Of a stretch of DNA of 64,000 bases, positions 47,721-58,351 are shown one piece after another. The stretch spans positions 558,001 through 622,000 of the forward strand of contig JAIXMG010000019.1 of assembly GCA_025201345.1 (NCBI GenBank), given 5' to 3'. A model generated the notes under the pieces. The model saw nothing but the letters and a program-made list of their open reading frames with translations, ran no database searches and was not told where the DNA came from. The translations under genes were made by a program, and so were the position numbers. The DNA comes from Thamnidium elegans (lineage: Eukaryota > Mucoromycota > Mucoromycetes > Mucorales > Mucoraceae). Position 1 is the first letter of the stretch; each line of letters begins with the position of its first letter.

Positions 47721-48714
47721 CAGTCACGTGTAATAAATGTTTGAATGAATTTATTTAATTTTTGAAAAGTGTTATATACATCCGAATTCAAACAGTAAAG
47801 TTAGTTAATAAAACGTCTTTCAAACATTACCAAATTTTAAACCCTTAAAGAAAAGAATATTATTTTCACAAAAAATAATTTTATTTTATTTTTCAGTATT
47901 TAGAGCAGCCACCGTTATTGTCCATTACAGACTGACATCTTTTAGGCATAACTACTTGTCACTAAATTCGACAATAAGTCGCTGTATAAGTTTCGCCACT
48001 TATTTTGAAGACGCACGTTGAGCTTCTCGGTATTAAGTATACGGTGTCTAACGTGCTCAATACGCTTTTCCAGAGCAGTCCAAAGGTGCTCAATAAGGTT
48101 TAAATCCGGACTTTATGCAGGCCAAAAGTCAAAGCCCTTTATTTGATGGGTTGCCTTCAACCAGGTCGCATACTTGCCAGTATGACAGGAAGCGCTTTGT
48201 TCCGTATGTGTAGGCGTCATTTCTGACTTCCTAGCAGGAGAAAACGAACTGAAACCCCATTTCCTTCAAATACGAAGCGAAAGTCTTCCTGTAAATGCAA
48301 ATATCAGCATCGTTCAATTTTCCAATAAAGTGATTGTAAGGTTGGAAGGTCTCTCTGGACGAATATTTCTAGACAGAAGACGTTTACCCGATTCTGAAAG
48401 TTTTTCAGGTTTTCCAGTCCGAGCTTTGTTTGTAACTGTTCCTTCATTTTTCCAACGGGTTACGATGCTAGCGACTGTAGCCTTAGGGATACCCAAAAGC
48501 TTACTGGTTTTGCCCAATGCGTATTCGGTATGCTGATGTAGGCCAATAATCTGGCCTTTTTCGAAATCTGAAAGTTCCTTCCGCCTCTCATTAGTTTTGT
48601 TCGTAATATCAAAAAGTGCCATTTTATGTTGTTTATTAAAAAGTAGAAAGATAAGTTAAGTATTTTATTTTTTTAAAAAAATGAAGTCGTTCAAACATTT
48701 ATTACACATGGCTG
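47721..48714 (-). mobile_element. Tc1/mariner transposon, internally deleted, about 994 bases
   Basis: The ends are inverted repeats of about 28 bases: CAGTCACGTGTAATAAATG at 47721 and, at the right end, the complement of CAGCCATGTGTAATAAATG ending at 48714. Both are flanked by TA (47719-47720 and 48715-48716), the expected Tc1 target duplication. The transposase reads on the minus strand from 48622. The element is shorter than an intact Tc1 element (usually at least 1.3 kb) because the central part of the transposase is missing. It can no longer encode a full enzyme, though the ends look recognisable by a related one. Confidence 0.9.
47930..48622 (-). pseudogene. Tc1-type transposase remnant
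   Basis: The intact N-terminal part (MALFDITNKTNERRKELSDF, then KGQIIGLHQHTEYALGKTSK) has the two helix-turn-helix modules of a Tc1 transposase, with KATVASIVTRWKNEGTVTNK and GRP-like linker KARTGKPEKL. The C-terminal part survives in another frame as FDFWPA, a stop codon, then SPDLNPIEHLWTALEKRIEH. This is the conserved tail that carries the last catalytic acidic residue. The middle third, with the first catalytic Asp and the GGGSV region, is gone. Frame changes and stops confirm it is dead. Confidence 0.85.
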
Positions 48715-48716
48715 TA

Positions 48717-49177
48717 GGTCATCAAACTATTTTTGTCAGTATACAGTGGTTAAGTCAGAAATATGCCTGAGTTCAATGTTTGTTAATATCTTTTTCAGCA
48801 GTATGTTTTGCCTCTTCATCAAGCAAAGGAAGATTTGTTTTAGAACTTTCTAATTAATAAATATATTTTGCGACTAGGTTATCGAATTAAAAAAAAAACG
48901 CCTCATGAGGACTAACCGATCTTCAATGCGGCACGGAAGTACACTTGTATCACAGACGCAGTTAACACCAGATTTGTTTCTTAATCTTCCGAATAAAATA
49001 ACCCGATTTAATACAAAAAAAAAAGGGGGGAGGATACTTACAAGTCTTCTGCTCTCAATTTATAAGAGTCTACCGTCATAACTACCAAAAAGATAGAGTG
49101 GGTATGCTGTAGTTAAAGATGTATGAGGGAAAGTAAAGTTGTAAGAGAGTTTTTATTATTATTATTATTTTGTTTTA
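48717..49177. other. Intergenic, no gene seen
   Basis: This is AT-rich sequence between the Tc1 element and the 3' end of the second seven-helix gene. It holds an ATT microsatellite at 49154-49169 and no supportable frame. Confidence 0.4.
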
Positions 49178-50608
49178 TTAAAAACTCTTTTCTTCGTCAT
49201 AACGAACAGGCGATTTTGGTGATTGAACTACATAGCTATCCAATGACTCTGGGAACTCGGTAGCTGAATTGACCGCTGTAGTATCTGACATTAATCCAGT
49301 AGAAGCACGACTGTTAAAAGGTAAAGACCCTTTACGATCTACAACAGTAGGTGTTTGATGTGCATTAGATAAGATATCAAAAATAGACCCATGGCTGTTC
49401 ATTGTTTTAGTTCCTGTTTCCTCAAATCCGTCATCATCTTCTGTACTACTGTCTTTTGATTCATTCTTCATCTTGAACTGTTTAATTAACAAGTAGCTGG
49501 TAATAACCCCTACACACGAATAAAATATAATCTTTTAGCTTGCAAAAATCTGATTACATAAAAAAAAAATTACTTACAATCGAAAGAGTATAGATCGGCT
49601 GATAATCCTCCCATAACTCGGCACGAAATTAAAATAGCAGTAACGATATTGGATGCAATAACACCAACACTAAAATAAAAAGTTAGAAAAAGTTAGAAAA
49701 AAGTCATTATTCATGTAAAAAAAAAAAAAAAAAAAAAAAACTTACGAGAAAACAATACCACTAGACAAAAGTGATTTATGTAAGGTATTACCAAAAATAC
49801 GATAATGTCGATAGATAACCATTAAAAAAGCAAACGAAAGAAAGACATTACTGGCAATATCTAATCCTAGTTTTGCTAAAGCTGGCCATTCCACTATATA
49901 AAACAATTGATTGTTAATAAATTATATATATATATATATAAAGACACGTAAAAAATTATTACAGTTTTGCATCTAAAAAAAAAAGAGTTAGTGTTTTAAA
50001 AAATAAAATAAATAATAATAATAATACTAACAACACAGTTTCCTAATAAATCCTTGTACGTAGGCACTTTTCCAAGCGTCGCATAAATAAACGTCAGCGC
50101 AATATACCCTACATTAATAAACGACCCGAATAACAAAAGCCACGTAGATCGATCGTAACAAATATAGGCCTTGTACAATAAAATCGTTTGAATACAACAA
50201 CCACCTAAATTAACACAGATGATTGATACCCAAAACCTCTACATATATAAAACAGTTATAAAAAAAATTATATGATTATTTTTTTTTTAAAAAAAAAAGA
50301 CGTACAAATTCACAACTTAAAGACGTTAATGGATTCAAAACACTACAAAGAATAGAAACAAAAGAAAGAACGGTTTCAAAAAACACAGCAAAATGAAGCC
50401 ACTTTCGAACTTTGTATGCTAACTCCGCCGCTGTCAGCACTTGCCAAACTGTACAGCTAAGACATATGCTCATATAGACTACGGTAGATGTTGTATGTCG
50501 GAAATATCGTTGTGTATCTTGGTTCAAGTATTCATATCGAATATGTTCTGCTGCTATATTTTTAAAATAATTTTTGTAGAATTCGTAATCTGCTGTATTA
50601 TCATCCAT
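49178..50608 (-). CDS. Second predicted seven-helix membrane protein with a long cytoplasmic tail
   Basis: The gene starts at 50608 (MDDNTADYEFYKNYFKNIAA) and has about seven exons. Hydrophobic segments in order are TTSTVVYMSICLSCTVWQVL, FAVFFETVLSFVSILCSVL, FWVSIICVNLGGCCIQTILL, WLLLFGSFINVGYIALTFIY, LGLDIASNVFLSFAFLMVIY, VGVIASNIVTAILISCRVMG and a short one ending ITSYLLIKQF. The acidic, Ser/Thr-rich tail (DSSTEDDDGFEETGTKTMNS) has many possible phosphorylation sites and ends SPVRYDEEKSF. The helix count and tail resemble a G-protein-coupled receptor layout, but I see no diagnostic receptor motif. It is not obviously the same subfamily as the 4416-5794 gene. Exon borders are approximate. 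Confidence 0.7.
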
Positions 50609-51427
50609 ATTTTTTAAAGAAAGAGAAAGAGATAAAATAACTTTTAAAAAAAAAATTCGTTATATGGTTTTCTTAGAGGGGGGTTTATATACTCTTATTG
50701 TAACCTAGTGAGAAATTGTGTGTAAATAATAGAAGGTTGGTAAATTCAAAGGGCACCTCCTGATTCACAAACTTGAAAGGTCGTTTGTTATATGTGGAGT
50801 TTATCAACCTTAAAAGCAGATCGTCACAAAAAAAAAAAAAAAAAAAAAAAAGCCAGCAAAATGGGTGTTTATATTTTAGTTTGATACAGGAAGAAAAAAA
50901 AACGAGGTTTCTAATATATCCTTGGACGAACGTACGCGACATTTATGATTTCAACAGTATTCAATGTATATGTAAAAGAAAAAAAAGGAGTTTTTACTTT
51001 TATAGAAACTCTTTTGTTCGCCCAAAACGGAAAATAGATTTTTATGTAGAGGAGGTCCGTTTTCCTGCAAACCCTTCTTCAAAAAAAGACTTTTTATGTA
51101 TAAATATAATAATAATGCTTGTTGTAACTATAAAAAAAAAACTAGGCATATGCATTTCATGTCGGAGGAGTCTTGCAAAGGATTATATACATATCTCGTT
51201 CCTAATTCAAAAGACGCATTTTTTTCTCGCAGTTATTATAGGAGATGAAACATATGGAAAAACTCACTTTCCTTCCTCTGCTTGAACAAGATCTACGCGC
51301 ATATACAAATACCAGTAAAACTTGTATCGTTTTTTTTTTTTTGAAAATTTTCTTTGTAAATGACAAAATAATAAAAAATGAATCAACCTTTATTATATAT
51401 ATAAACTGATAAAATAAATTATATAAA
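50609..51427. other. Intergenic, upstream flank, no gene supported
   Basis: A-runs (50827-50851) and short frames on both strands are present. A plus-strand frame at 50773-51285 is largely poly-Lys and Phe-rich and has no protein-like pattern. It contains the promoter of the membrane-protein gene and the 3' flank of the small gene at 51428. Confidence 0.35.
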
Positions 51428-51610
51428 TTAATCTTTTAATCTTCTTTTTCGTTCCATCATGAGCCCTTCCCAACCTTGACTTTCCTTGCTAGAAGACATA
51501 GCGCGAGTAATAGCTTGATTTTCAGGGTTAGACTTCCATAAGCAGCTATTAATAGTGTTGGTAGTTTCCGCGCAAAGTAACCAGTATGAGCTTACTTCGT
51601 TCGTTGACAT
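51428..51610 (-). CDS. Small hypothetical protein, 60 residues
   Basis: A compact frame starts at an ATG at 51610 (MSTNEVSSYWLLCAETTNTI) and ends KSNPENQAITRAMSSSKESQ, GWEGLMMERKRRLKD. Composition is protein-like, with a hydrophobic N-terminal half containing Trp and Cys and a basic end. An AG acceptor-like sequence lies just upstream (CTAG at 51612-51616), so an additional 5' exon is possible. I do not recognise it. Confidence 0.4.
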   Translation of the reverse strand: MSTNEVSSYWLLCAETTNTINSCLWKSNPENQAITRAMSSSKESQGWEGLMMERKRRLKD

Positions 51611-51875
51611 CACCTAGATAGTTTTTTTTATTAGTATATAATCATTATGATATTTATTAGGTTAAGAAATTTACCTCATAATTTGATTATTTTACCATTT
51701 GGCCTATGCAGATATATTATTATTACCGCTAACCACTTAAGCGACGATAATATTTCTTCTTTAAAATCATTTAAAGCAAATAATAAGTTAAACCAAGATG
51801 GGGAAGCCTATAGTGAAATGAAGGACCGAAAAAGGTATCGAAATACTTGCATAATATCGCATGTATTATAGACTA

Positions 51876-52199
51876 TGCTTCGTCATCTGTATTCAAATTA
51901 ATACATTCCAAATCTCTCGCCTTCTTGTAAGCAGTTTCTAGATCCATTTTTCGTAGTAGTTTATTGATACTTTTTAACTTTTTAGCATATTCATCTGTAC
52001 TATTATACTTTACTTTGTATTTATTTCTTCCTTTTTTCTTTCTTTTTTTTTTTAGCAATGAATTCATATACAAGCAAGTATCTTTTATATAATCAAATGT
52101 CTAAAAATTTCAAAAAGAGCTTCCCTATGATATGGTATACCGGGAATTTCCCTAAATTGACACTAGGTGGTGTAAATGGTGGTATACCAAGAATTAACC
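51876..52199 (-). mobile_element. MITE family A, copy 3 (one end) fused to the decayed STDEYAKK gene piece
   Basis: The right end (complement of GGTTAATTCTTGGTATACC, ending at 52199) and the TGAATTCATTGCT block (complement at 52054-52066) match copy 2. To the left, instead of the rest of the MITE, there is minus-strand coding sequence KVKYNSTDEYAKKLKSINKL followed by LRKMDLETAYKKARDLE, homologous to 45757-45870. The other terminal repeat is missing. This rearranged copy shows that the gene family and the MITE are physically associated at two places in the window. Confidence 0.65.
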
Positions 52200-52211
52200 A
52201 AAAATTCAAAA

Positions 52212-52553
52212 ATGGCTACGAATAAAGAAATATTAAAACAAACCCAACAAACAAATGCGGAGAGGCAGCTTCTTGATTTACAACTTGAATCCGAGCGATA
52301 TAAGCGATTGCGAAAAACTTCAGCGATTAGAATGCAGCCAAAGAGAAAACCTAAAACGCATTCTCCTGATAAAATTGTATTTGGAGGTTTGAAGGACACA
52401 TTAGAAGAAAAGACTCTTTCCGTGGGCTATGAAGTGAAAATTAATGGCTGTAAATCAAAGTGCATTGAATTGTTGTCTCGCAATATCATTATCGACTTCA
52501 GTAACGCTGATCAGCTTAAATTGATAGGTATTAAAGTAAATCATTTTTCTTAG
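52212..52553 (+). CDS. Hypothetical protein, 113 residues, abutting a MITE end
   Basis: The ATG at 52212 lies only 12 bases beyond the MITE end at 52199. The protein starts MATNKEILKQTQQTNAERQL, a Gln-rich coiled-coil-like stretch (LLDLQLESERYKRLRKT), then a basic linker (RMQPKRKPKTHSPDKIVFGG) and a beta-like end (LSVGYEVKINGCKSKCIELL, IIDFSNADQLKLIGIKV). The frame is open and protein-like. With a MITE directly upstream its promoter is uncertain, so it may be a relic of a larger gene. Confidence 0.4.
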   Translation: MATNKEILKQTQQTNAERQLLDLQLESERYKRLRKTSAIRMQPKRKPKTHSPDKIVFGGLKDTLEEKTLSVGYEVKINGCKSKCIELLSRNIIIDFSNADQLKLIGIKVNHFS

Positions 52554-52605
52554 GGACCACGGTGGGCGCCCATAGGGATAGTGAGAATCGGGTACCCCGC
52601 GGTCC
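52554..52605. repeat. GC-rich nested palindromic block
   Basis: GGACCACGG (52554-52562) and CCGCGGTCC (52597-52605) form a 9-base stem with one mismatch. Inside lie two perfect palindromes, TGGGCGCCCA (52563-52572) and GGGTACCC (52590-52597). This is by far the most GC-rich spot in the neighbourhood. A second CCACGGT occurs at about 52622, as a direct repeat. It could be a transposon subterminal region, a binding site array or a structured RNA. I found no match to a known RNA family by eye. Confidence 0.5.
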
Positions 52606-53120
52606 GTAAGAGTTTGTCACACCACGGTCAGATCAAACAATAATTGATCAAAGTTTATGAATGACTTTTAAAAAAATTCATTTTATATATAAATAGTAAG
52701 CTATTATTCGTCTGAAGAGAGAATATTAACATAATCTATATTTTTTGGATCAATGGGTACGTATTCGTTATGTTTTGGAAACGGGCCAAGTTACTTTAAA
52801 AATAAAAGAATAGGTTTTGTAATTTTTTAATGCAGTTATGTAGACAAACAAAATACGCACAAGGGCATTGTAGAGAATACAGGCCAGATCAAATATGTAT
52901 TTCCCTGCATATCTATGGTTTCATCGAGGTTGTCAAGTAAACAAAGAAAAAAATCTGTTTACTTACTCTTTTTTTTATTTACTATAGTAGTGTATTGTCA
53001 TATCTTGTATCAAAATATAAATGGTGTTGCTCTTACTGGGAGGTAGAGAAAGGATTAAAAGTGAATATATAAACATGAAGAAAGTAAGAAAAAAAGTAAG
53101 TTTCAAATTTGTACTACTTT

Positions 53121-53165
<45 letters not shown>

Positions 53166-53512
53166 ATGATTTGTTTACTTTGCAAAAAAGAAGAAAAGTA
53201 GCACATACTCTCCCTTTTAACATCCATACTAGAGTAAATATGAAAAATCAATATCAGTTAATAAGATACACTTCCTTTGGGTGATGATAACAAAGTTTTA
53301 TTTTTCTGTAGGTGAGGAAGTTGGCAATACATTATCTATAGAGGATGCTCCCTCCGATAGCTCTTTATCTAGCCAACCATGTCTTTTTTCTTATCAGCAC
53401 TTTGCTTAAAAAGGATAGCAATAAACTACCATGAGGCCTGCAAGTTTGAAATACCGATTTTTTTCTTTCGCGCAGTCAATTAATTCGTCCTTTTTTGTTG
53501 TTCTATTTTCCT
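52606..53512. other. Intergenic, with a very long T-run
   Basis: A T-run of about 39 bases lies at 53125-53163. A short coding-like piece at about 53312-53409 (GEEVGNTLSIEDAPSDSSLS ending SYQHFA) is preceded by a possible acceptor and may be the last exon of a lost gene. Nothing else is supported. Confidence 0.35.
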
Positions 53513-54067
53513 ATGTCTATTCTCAATATAACCACAATAATCGCAACAGTAGTAATTTTACTTGTAAATTACTCCTTTCACTCTCATCTTGATATTACCG
53601 ACAATATTGGTAATGATGTCGATAATAACATTTTTTACGATTGCTTTAAAGAAGATGCCGGCGACGAAGACTGTCTTTTTTACGATATCAATCATAGCAT
53701 ATTTTGTGGTTGTATTAAAGAAACGAATAATAAAATACCTTTAAACTTTTTCGAGGAAAAATCACCAGTGATGTCACCAATTGATGAAAGTTCTACTGAT
53801 AAAAGTTTCACTGTTGAAGAAAGACAAATGAAAAGAAAACAAGCAGATACAGAAAGCTACTGCCCTACAAAACATGCTAGATCATTGCCATTCTTTTCTT
53901 GTCAGCCTTTTACAGTAAAAAGAAAGGCATTTGATTATCAAGAAGAACCTACTGGAATTAAACTGAAACGCTCGAGAAAAGTACCAGCTGAGATACAGCT
54001 TACACATGCTTTTTTTGGCCTACGTATTATTACCAAGTCTGTACTCGGTAAAAGGAAGTTGGCCTAA
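53513..54067 (+). CDS. Hypothetical protein with N-terminal membrane anchor
   Basis: The first ATG in frame is at 53513: MSILNITTIIATVVILLVNY, a single hydrophobic anchor. An acidic segment follows (NIGNDVDNNIFYDCFKEDAG) with paired cysteines (DEDCLFYDINHSIFCGCIKE). Then comes a basic, Lys/Arg-rich half with RQMKRKQADTESYCPTKHAR and TGIKLKRSRKVPAEIQLTHA, ending SVLGKRKLA. The frame is 184 codons without interruption. I do not recognise the family. The basic half, with a KRSRK cluster, could equally be a nuclear signal, so localisation is open. Confidence 0.45.
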   Translation: MSILNITTIIATVVILLVNYSFHSHLDITDNIGNDVDNNIFYDCFKEDAGDEDCLFYDINHSIFCGCIKETNNKIPLNFFEEKSPVMSPIDESSTDKSFTVEERQMKRKQADTESYCPTKHARSLPFFSCQPFTVKRKAFDYQEEPTGIKLKRSRKVPAEIQLTHAFFGLRIITKSVLGKRKLA

Positions 54068-55206
54068 AGGAGTTGCGGTTTTCTAGTTTTTTTTTTTTTT
54101 TTTTTTTTTTTTTCCTTTTTTTTTTTTTACAATATGAAGCCAATCTCGAATGAATAGAAACAAAACATTACAGAATAAATTCTCAATAACGTGTATCGCG
54201 CGTTACAAACCTGCCATTAACAATCAAACTGGTCCTGACCTCTGCCGACACTATAGATGCATTACTAGTTCATACAGAGCAACTGCTTCAAACAAAAAAA
54301 AAGTCTAGTCGTACCCATCCTTCTACAAGCTTTGATAGCCTATCATTAACCAAAAAGGTCAACAACAGAAGACAAATGTATATTGTATCGTAACTATAAA
54401 GGTATGTTATATTATACTAGAAAAAATTATATACTTACATTTATACTAAAAAAATATATTTTCATATATTGATTTTTCAGATCAAGCTTATGTTGATAAT
54501 GATACTGACACATATATTAAGATGTCACCTACAGAAGAAGATCAAACAAAACCTAACAAGTATATGCCCTCTACTTATAAAGTTGATATTTTTACACATA
54601 TCAGGACTTGACTAAACTGATGATAAATTCGAAAAAGGTACTGGTTTAGTCACTTTTTATACAAGTGATGCATCTATTGAAGAGAAGAGAATCATCATGC
54701 AAGGCATAAAAAACTTTAACAGCAAAAGTTCGACTTAAGATGAATATACCATATACTTCAACTATTACAAAGGTATGTATATATATATATATACTAACAA
54801 ATTATTTGACGAGAAGTAACCAAACACACTGTTTATGTAATAGACCTTACGTTAAGAATGATCGAGCTTATGTTAATGATAATAATGGTGCCACTTGTCG
54901 CATACATAAAAAATTATGGAGCTTTCGCCACACTTTCTCTCAGCAGAGTACTTCACATGATTGGTCCCAGCCACGCCTCATCTATTAAACTTCGTATCAA
55001 ACTATCAAAAAAAAAATTTTATATGGAGACCATGAGCGGCTCTGATTTATTAGTGATGATATTAAGATCACAAAAATTGTTTTTAAGGGTTTTTTGGGGG
55101 GGGGGGTTTCTAAAAGAAATAATGAATAGAGAACTGAGGAAGGGAAACAGTTTATGGAGTTCAATTACAATAAAATAAATGTGAGAAGAGCGAGAGGCCG
55201 TATCTG
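54068..55206. other. Decayed coding fragments, unknown repeats
   Basis: A T-run of about 26 bases lies at 54088-54113. Plus-strand pieces with exon-like edges occur: YVDNDTDTYIKMSPTEEDQT (54489 onward, after an AG), NIPYTSTITK (54740 onward) and RPYVKNDRAYVNDNNGATCR (54845 onward) followed by HKKLWSFRHTFSQQSTS. They are broken by stops and look like one old gene in several exons or two similar copies. A G10 run lies at 55096-55106. Confidence 0.35.
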
Positions 55207-55695
55207 TTAAATTGAGAAGTGCAGAAGAGGAAAAAGGGATGAACCTAGTTTTACCAGTTGTTCACGAGAGGAGGCCAATAAAAGAGACTTCGCCATTGAG
55301 ACTATCGTGGAAGTAAGGAAAGGATGGTTGCTAAAGATGAAGTTGAAATGAGATCGCCAAATGGCAAGGAGTGTCTGTGAAATACACACAGAAAGAGGAA
55401 GAGTATTTTCGGGAGAGCTGGCCGGAAAGATGAGATGAAAGAGGGCCCGTTGTAGTGGTCTACCGAGAAAGGACTATCAAAGAAGGATGGCCAAAGTTGT
55501 TGCCAAACCAATAGTTTTGATGAACATTCGAAAAGAAAGTGTTGTTTAGTCTCAGGTACCGATGTAGAACAGATTTTACAAACATAGGAGGGAGCGACTG
55601 TAGGAATAATATGATTTAAGGCGGCCCTACATGGTAGTTTGCTTAATAAGACCCGATACCATACAAAGCCATCAAAACTAATTGATGTAACACCT
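55207..55695 (-). pseudogene. LINE (non-LTR retrotransposon) 3' end with zf-RVT motif, copy 1
   Basis: On the minus strand the frame reads FDGFVWYRVLLSKLPCRAAL, then PSYVCKICSTSVPETKQHFL and FECSSKLLVWQQLW. This matches the C-terminal zinc motif of LINE reverse transcriptases (Cys-x2-Cys ... His-x3-Cys, 'ET-x2-H-x-L-F-x-C-x6-W'). A frameshift near 55420 is needed to continue as AIWRSHFNFIFSNHPFLTST. It ends at about 55207. The reverse transcriptase domain itself is absent, as expected of a 5'-truncated insertion. Confidence 0.75.
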
Positions 55696-55744
55696 GTCTA
55701 TATATCAAAGAGGTATTTAAAATTCCTTTCTTTTTAAAATCAAG

Positions 55745-56284
55745 AAATAACTTTATCTACTGCAAGTGTTGTCTCCTGATTCCCTAGATCACTTCCTTTT
55801 CTCCTGCCCGAAGAAGCTCCCAATTTGGCAATCCGTTTGGTCTGAACATGTTGATCCGTCTGTCACGGCTGTATCTTCCCCTATCATACAACTTGCTCTT
55901 ACGACTTTAGGTGTCGATGGCTCCTTCAAAGTCCTTCCACTATTAGCTATTGCTGCAACTCTCGAGTCCATCTGGTCTTCCCATTGGGCTTTCATTTTCC
56001 AGGACGTGCCTTTCAATACTGCTTCTGTCAAACATTTGGTTTCCACGAAATTCCTTAAACTACAACAAGAAACCTCCCTTAAAGAAGGTATCCCACACTC
56101 TCCTCCTCCTCTTCTCTCTCTCAACTGAACTTCCACAGTTCAGCCTCATATATTCAAACACCTTACTCTAGACAACAGATTTGGTTACTCTCCCGTATCA
56201 CATAATTGCTTCTATTTTATTACACAACTTGTAATAGCTTCAAAATAAAAAAAATAAAAAAAATAAAAAAAATAAAAATAATTA
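55745..56284 (+). pseudogene. LINE 3' end, copy 2, with A-rich tail
   Basis: The plus-strand frame VLSPDSLDHFLFSCPKKLPI, then WQSVWSEHVDPSVTAV and LLAIAATLESIWSSHWAFIF, is homologous to copy 1 but points the opposite way. It stops at 56128. The 3' flank ends in an (A7T)n-type tail at about 56241-56284, the hallmark of target-primed reverse transcription. The two copies meet head to head around 55700-55745. Confidence 0.75.
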
Positions 56285-57645
56285 ATCACCATTTAAAATC
56301 CAAAAAACCCAAAAACACAGTTGTGACCTTTTTCTTTTAAATTTCACTAATAAACTCAGAGACTTTGTCTCCATATAAACAAAAAAAAAAAAAAACTACT
56401 GCAAGTAGCTTACTTGACATTGCACATATTACAAATAATATACAAGGACTTACAAGAAGGCCATCTGTTATTCCAAACTCAAATAAAAGCTCTATCCGAC
56501 AGAACTATCAGAAAAGAAACCTTTTACAGTGGACCAAGGACCAGGCATTACTACGTGTTTGAGAAAGTTATATGTTATTTCGATAACTTGTGTGTTATAT
56601 CCTCAAAAAAAAGCCGCTTGCTATTGAACAATAAACTACAAGGAGACTATCTTTTTTATTACAACGACTAAACTAGAGGGGAGGGTGGGTGATAGTAATG
56701 ACGAAGAAGAAGGTGCTAATGATACTGAAGAAGAATCTATCGATTACATGAATTAATAAAATATGATACTATCATTGGATCTCTCTATCTCAACAACGGT
56801 GCTTTTTATCCAGAAGATGTGTTGGTTGCTGGTATTTGCTATTCTGCACTTTAATCAATGGTTATGCTGTCGGTATAGGTGTTGCCAACCTAAAGTTATA
56901 AAATTACTCGGTATCGTAGTGATATATATATTTTTCTTTTTTTTTAATAGATTGCTAGCTTTGTATTGAGACATTTGGCTGATCTTGGGCAAGCTGCTGC
57001 CCCAGGAAAGGTTAGTGAGTAATAATTCTCAAAGACGCTAAAAAATGATAGTTTACAATTGAGAGTTCGAATCCTTTTTCTTAAATAAAAAAAAACTAGT
57101 TTTTTCGCTTTGTTCAAAATAAAAATGTTTTTTACCGCTACTTTGGTAAATACCTTGTTAAAGGGCCAAAGAAGCCCTCAGTTATCAACATCATCGATGT
57201 CTGCTATAAACCAACATTGTAAACCATAGCAAGGAATGTATTCGATAAAGCCCTATAATTATTAGGCTTTATAGGTAGTACTCTTTGTTATCAACACAAT
57301 GTCATCATTACCAATTATCTATATTTTTAAGCTAAAAAAGATATAAAAAGACCTATTTTGATTATTCCCTTTTTTCATTTCTTTTCAATCTTATACACCA
57401 CTTAGTGTATTGTACTAACTATTCAAGTATTATCAGAGTACAGTATTGATACCTTCAGTCATTATAGTATCTTTCTTTTTTTGTTTGTTTGTTTTGTTTC
57501 TCTTTTTGACTCGTTAATTATTTGAACTTTCCATAGTTTAATGAAACGTATATAATAGTGTAATACCGACGTCGTAACTAGATATCACGTTATATATATT
57601 GTGATGATTCTGTGTACTTTACTATTTAACTATTGAGTTTACTTA
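56285..57645. other. Gene-poor interval with weak relics
   Basis: Short frames such as LLDIAHITNNIQGLTRRPSV (56413 onward) and RHLADLGQAAAPGK (about 56970-57010) have some protein character but no continuity. GGGCA-AGCTGC-TGCCC at 56987-57002 is a small hairpin. A GTTCGAATCC sequence at about 57065 resembles a tRNA B box but no tRNA folds around it. No gene is supported. Confidence 0.35.
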
Positions 57646-57785
57646 CAGTAGCGGCTCTATTTAAGGGCGGCCGAAATCTCAGGAAATCCGCCCTTAAATC
57701 GATAATTAATGATAATAGCGGTGTTAAAGCGGGGGACGGAAGAAGATGTCCTAGAGAAATCCACCCTTAAATAGAGCCACTACTG
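57646..57785. mobile_element. MITE family B, copy 2 (140 bases)
   Basis: Inverted ends CAGTAGCGGCTCTATTTA and its complement ending GAGCCACTACTG are flanked by TA (57644-57645, 57786-57787). The interior is nearly identical to the copy at 46482-46653 apart from the extra repetition there. It has no coding capacity. The high similarity of two copies in one window suggests the family was active fairly recently. Confidence 0.85.
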
Positions 57786-57787
57786 TA

Positions 57788-58351
57788 TATTGTGATGTAT
57801 AAATGTATTATGGCGTATGAAGCTATTGTGGTGTATAGAGGAACACGAACTCAAAACTGCTTTAAAGAAAAAACTTTATGATAAAACCAGTATTTTAGTT
57901 CATCCACTTTCATTTATTTTTAAAAAGAAGCAAGGGTCCCGTATATACAACGCTACCTCATTGTAACATTTCCTACCTATCATGTAATTTTTTTTTAATT
58001 GCATGAGTTGTGTAAATGTTGTCGTAGTATACAGTCTTCGCAAAAAATAGTCATCACATCAAATCTCTTTCAAGCTTTTACATACATCGAGATCTCTTCG
58101 TAGCACAAACATGTCCAGCCCGCACTGTATGTATATTTCCTTGAGATTTTTTTATTTTTACTCTTAGAATATATTCAGGAACACAACATTTATTGTTACA
58201 CTCGACACACGCACATTCTTTTCCCGCCATATGTGTTTGTGGACAGTGCACCCAATCAATAAGGCTACACTATATTACGATTATTTTTTAGAAAAAAAAT
58301 TGACATATTTTATGCCCACACACATAAGAAAGAAAGAAAGTTTATTTTTTT
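57788..58351. other. Intergenic, no gene seen
   Basis: This is AT-rich sequence between MITE copy 2 and the 3' end of the NQR-repeat gene. No supportable frame, RNA gene or element end was found. Confidence 0.4.

Noticed and set aside
50773..51285. Plus-strand frame of 170 codons
   Set aside because: It is made largely of homopolymer-encoded Lys and Phe and lies in the upstream region of the divergent membrane-protein gene.
57030..57080. tRNA gene suggested by GTTCGAATCC
   Set aside because: The sequence matches a B box, but the flanking bases do not form a T-stem and no acceptor stem or A box at the right distance can be paired.
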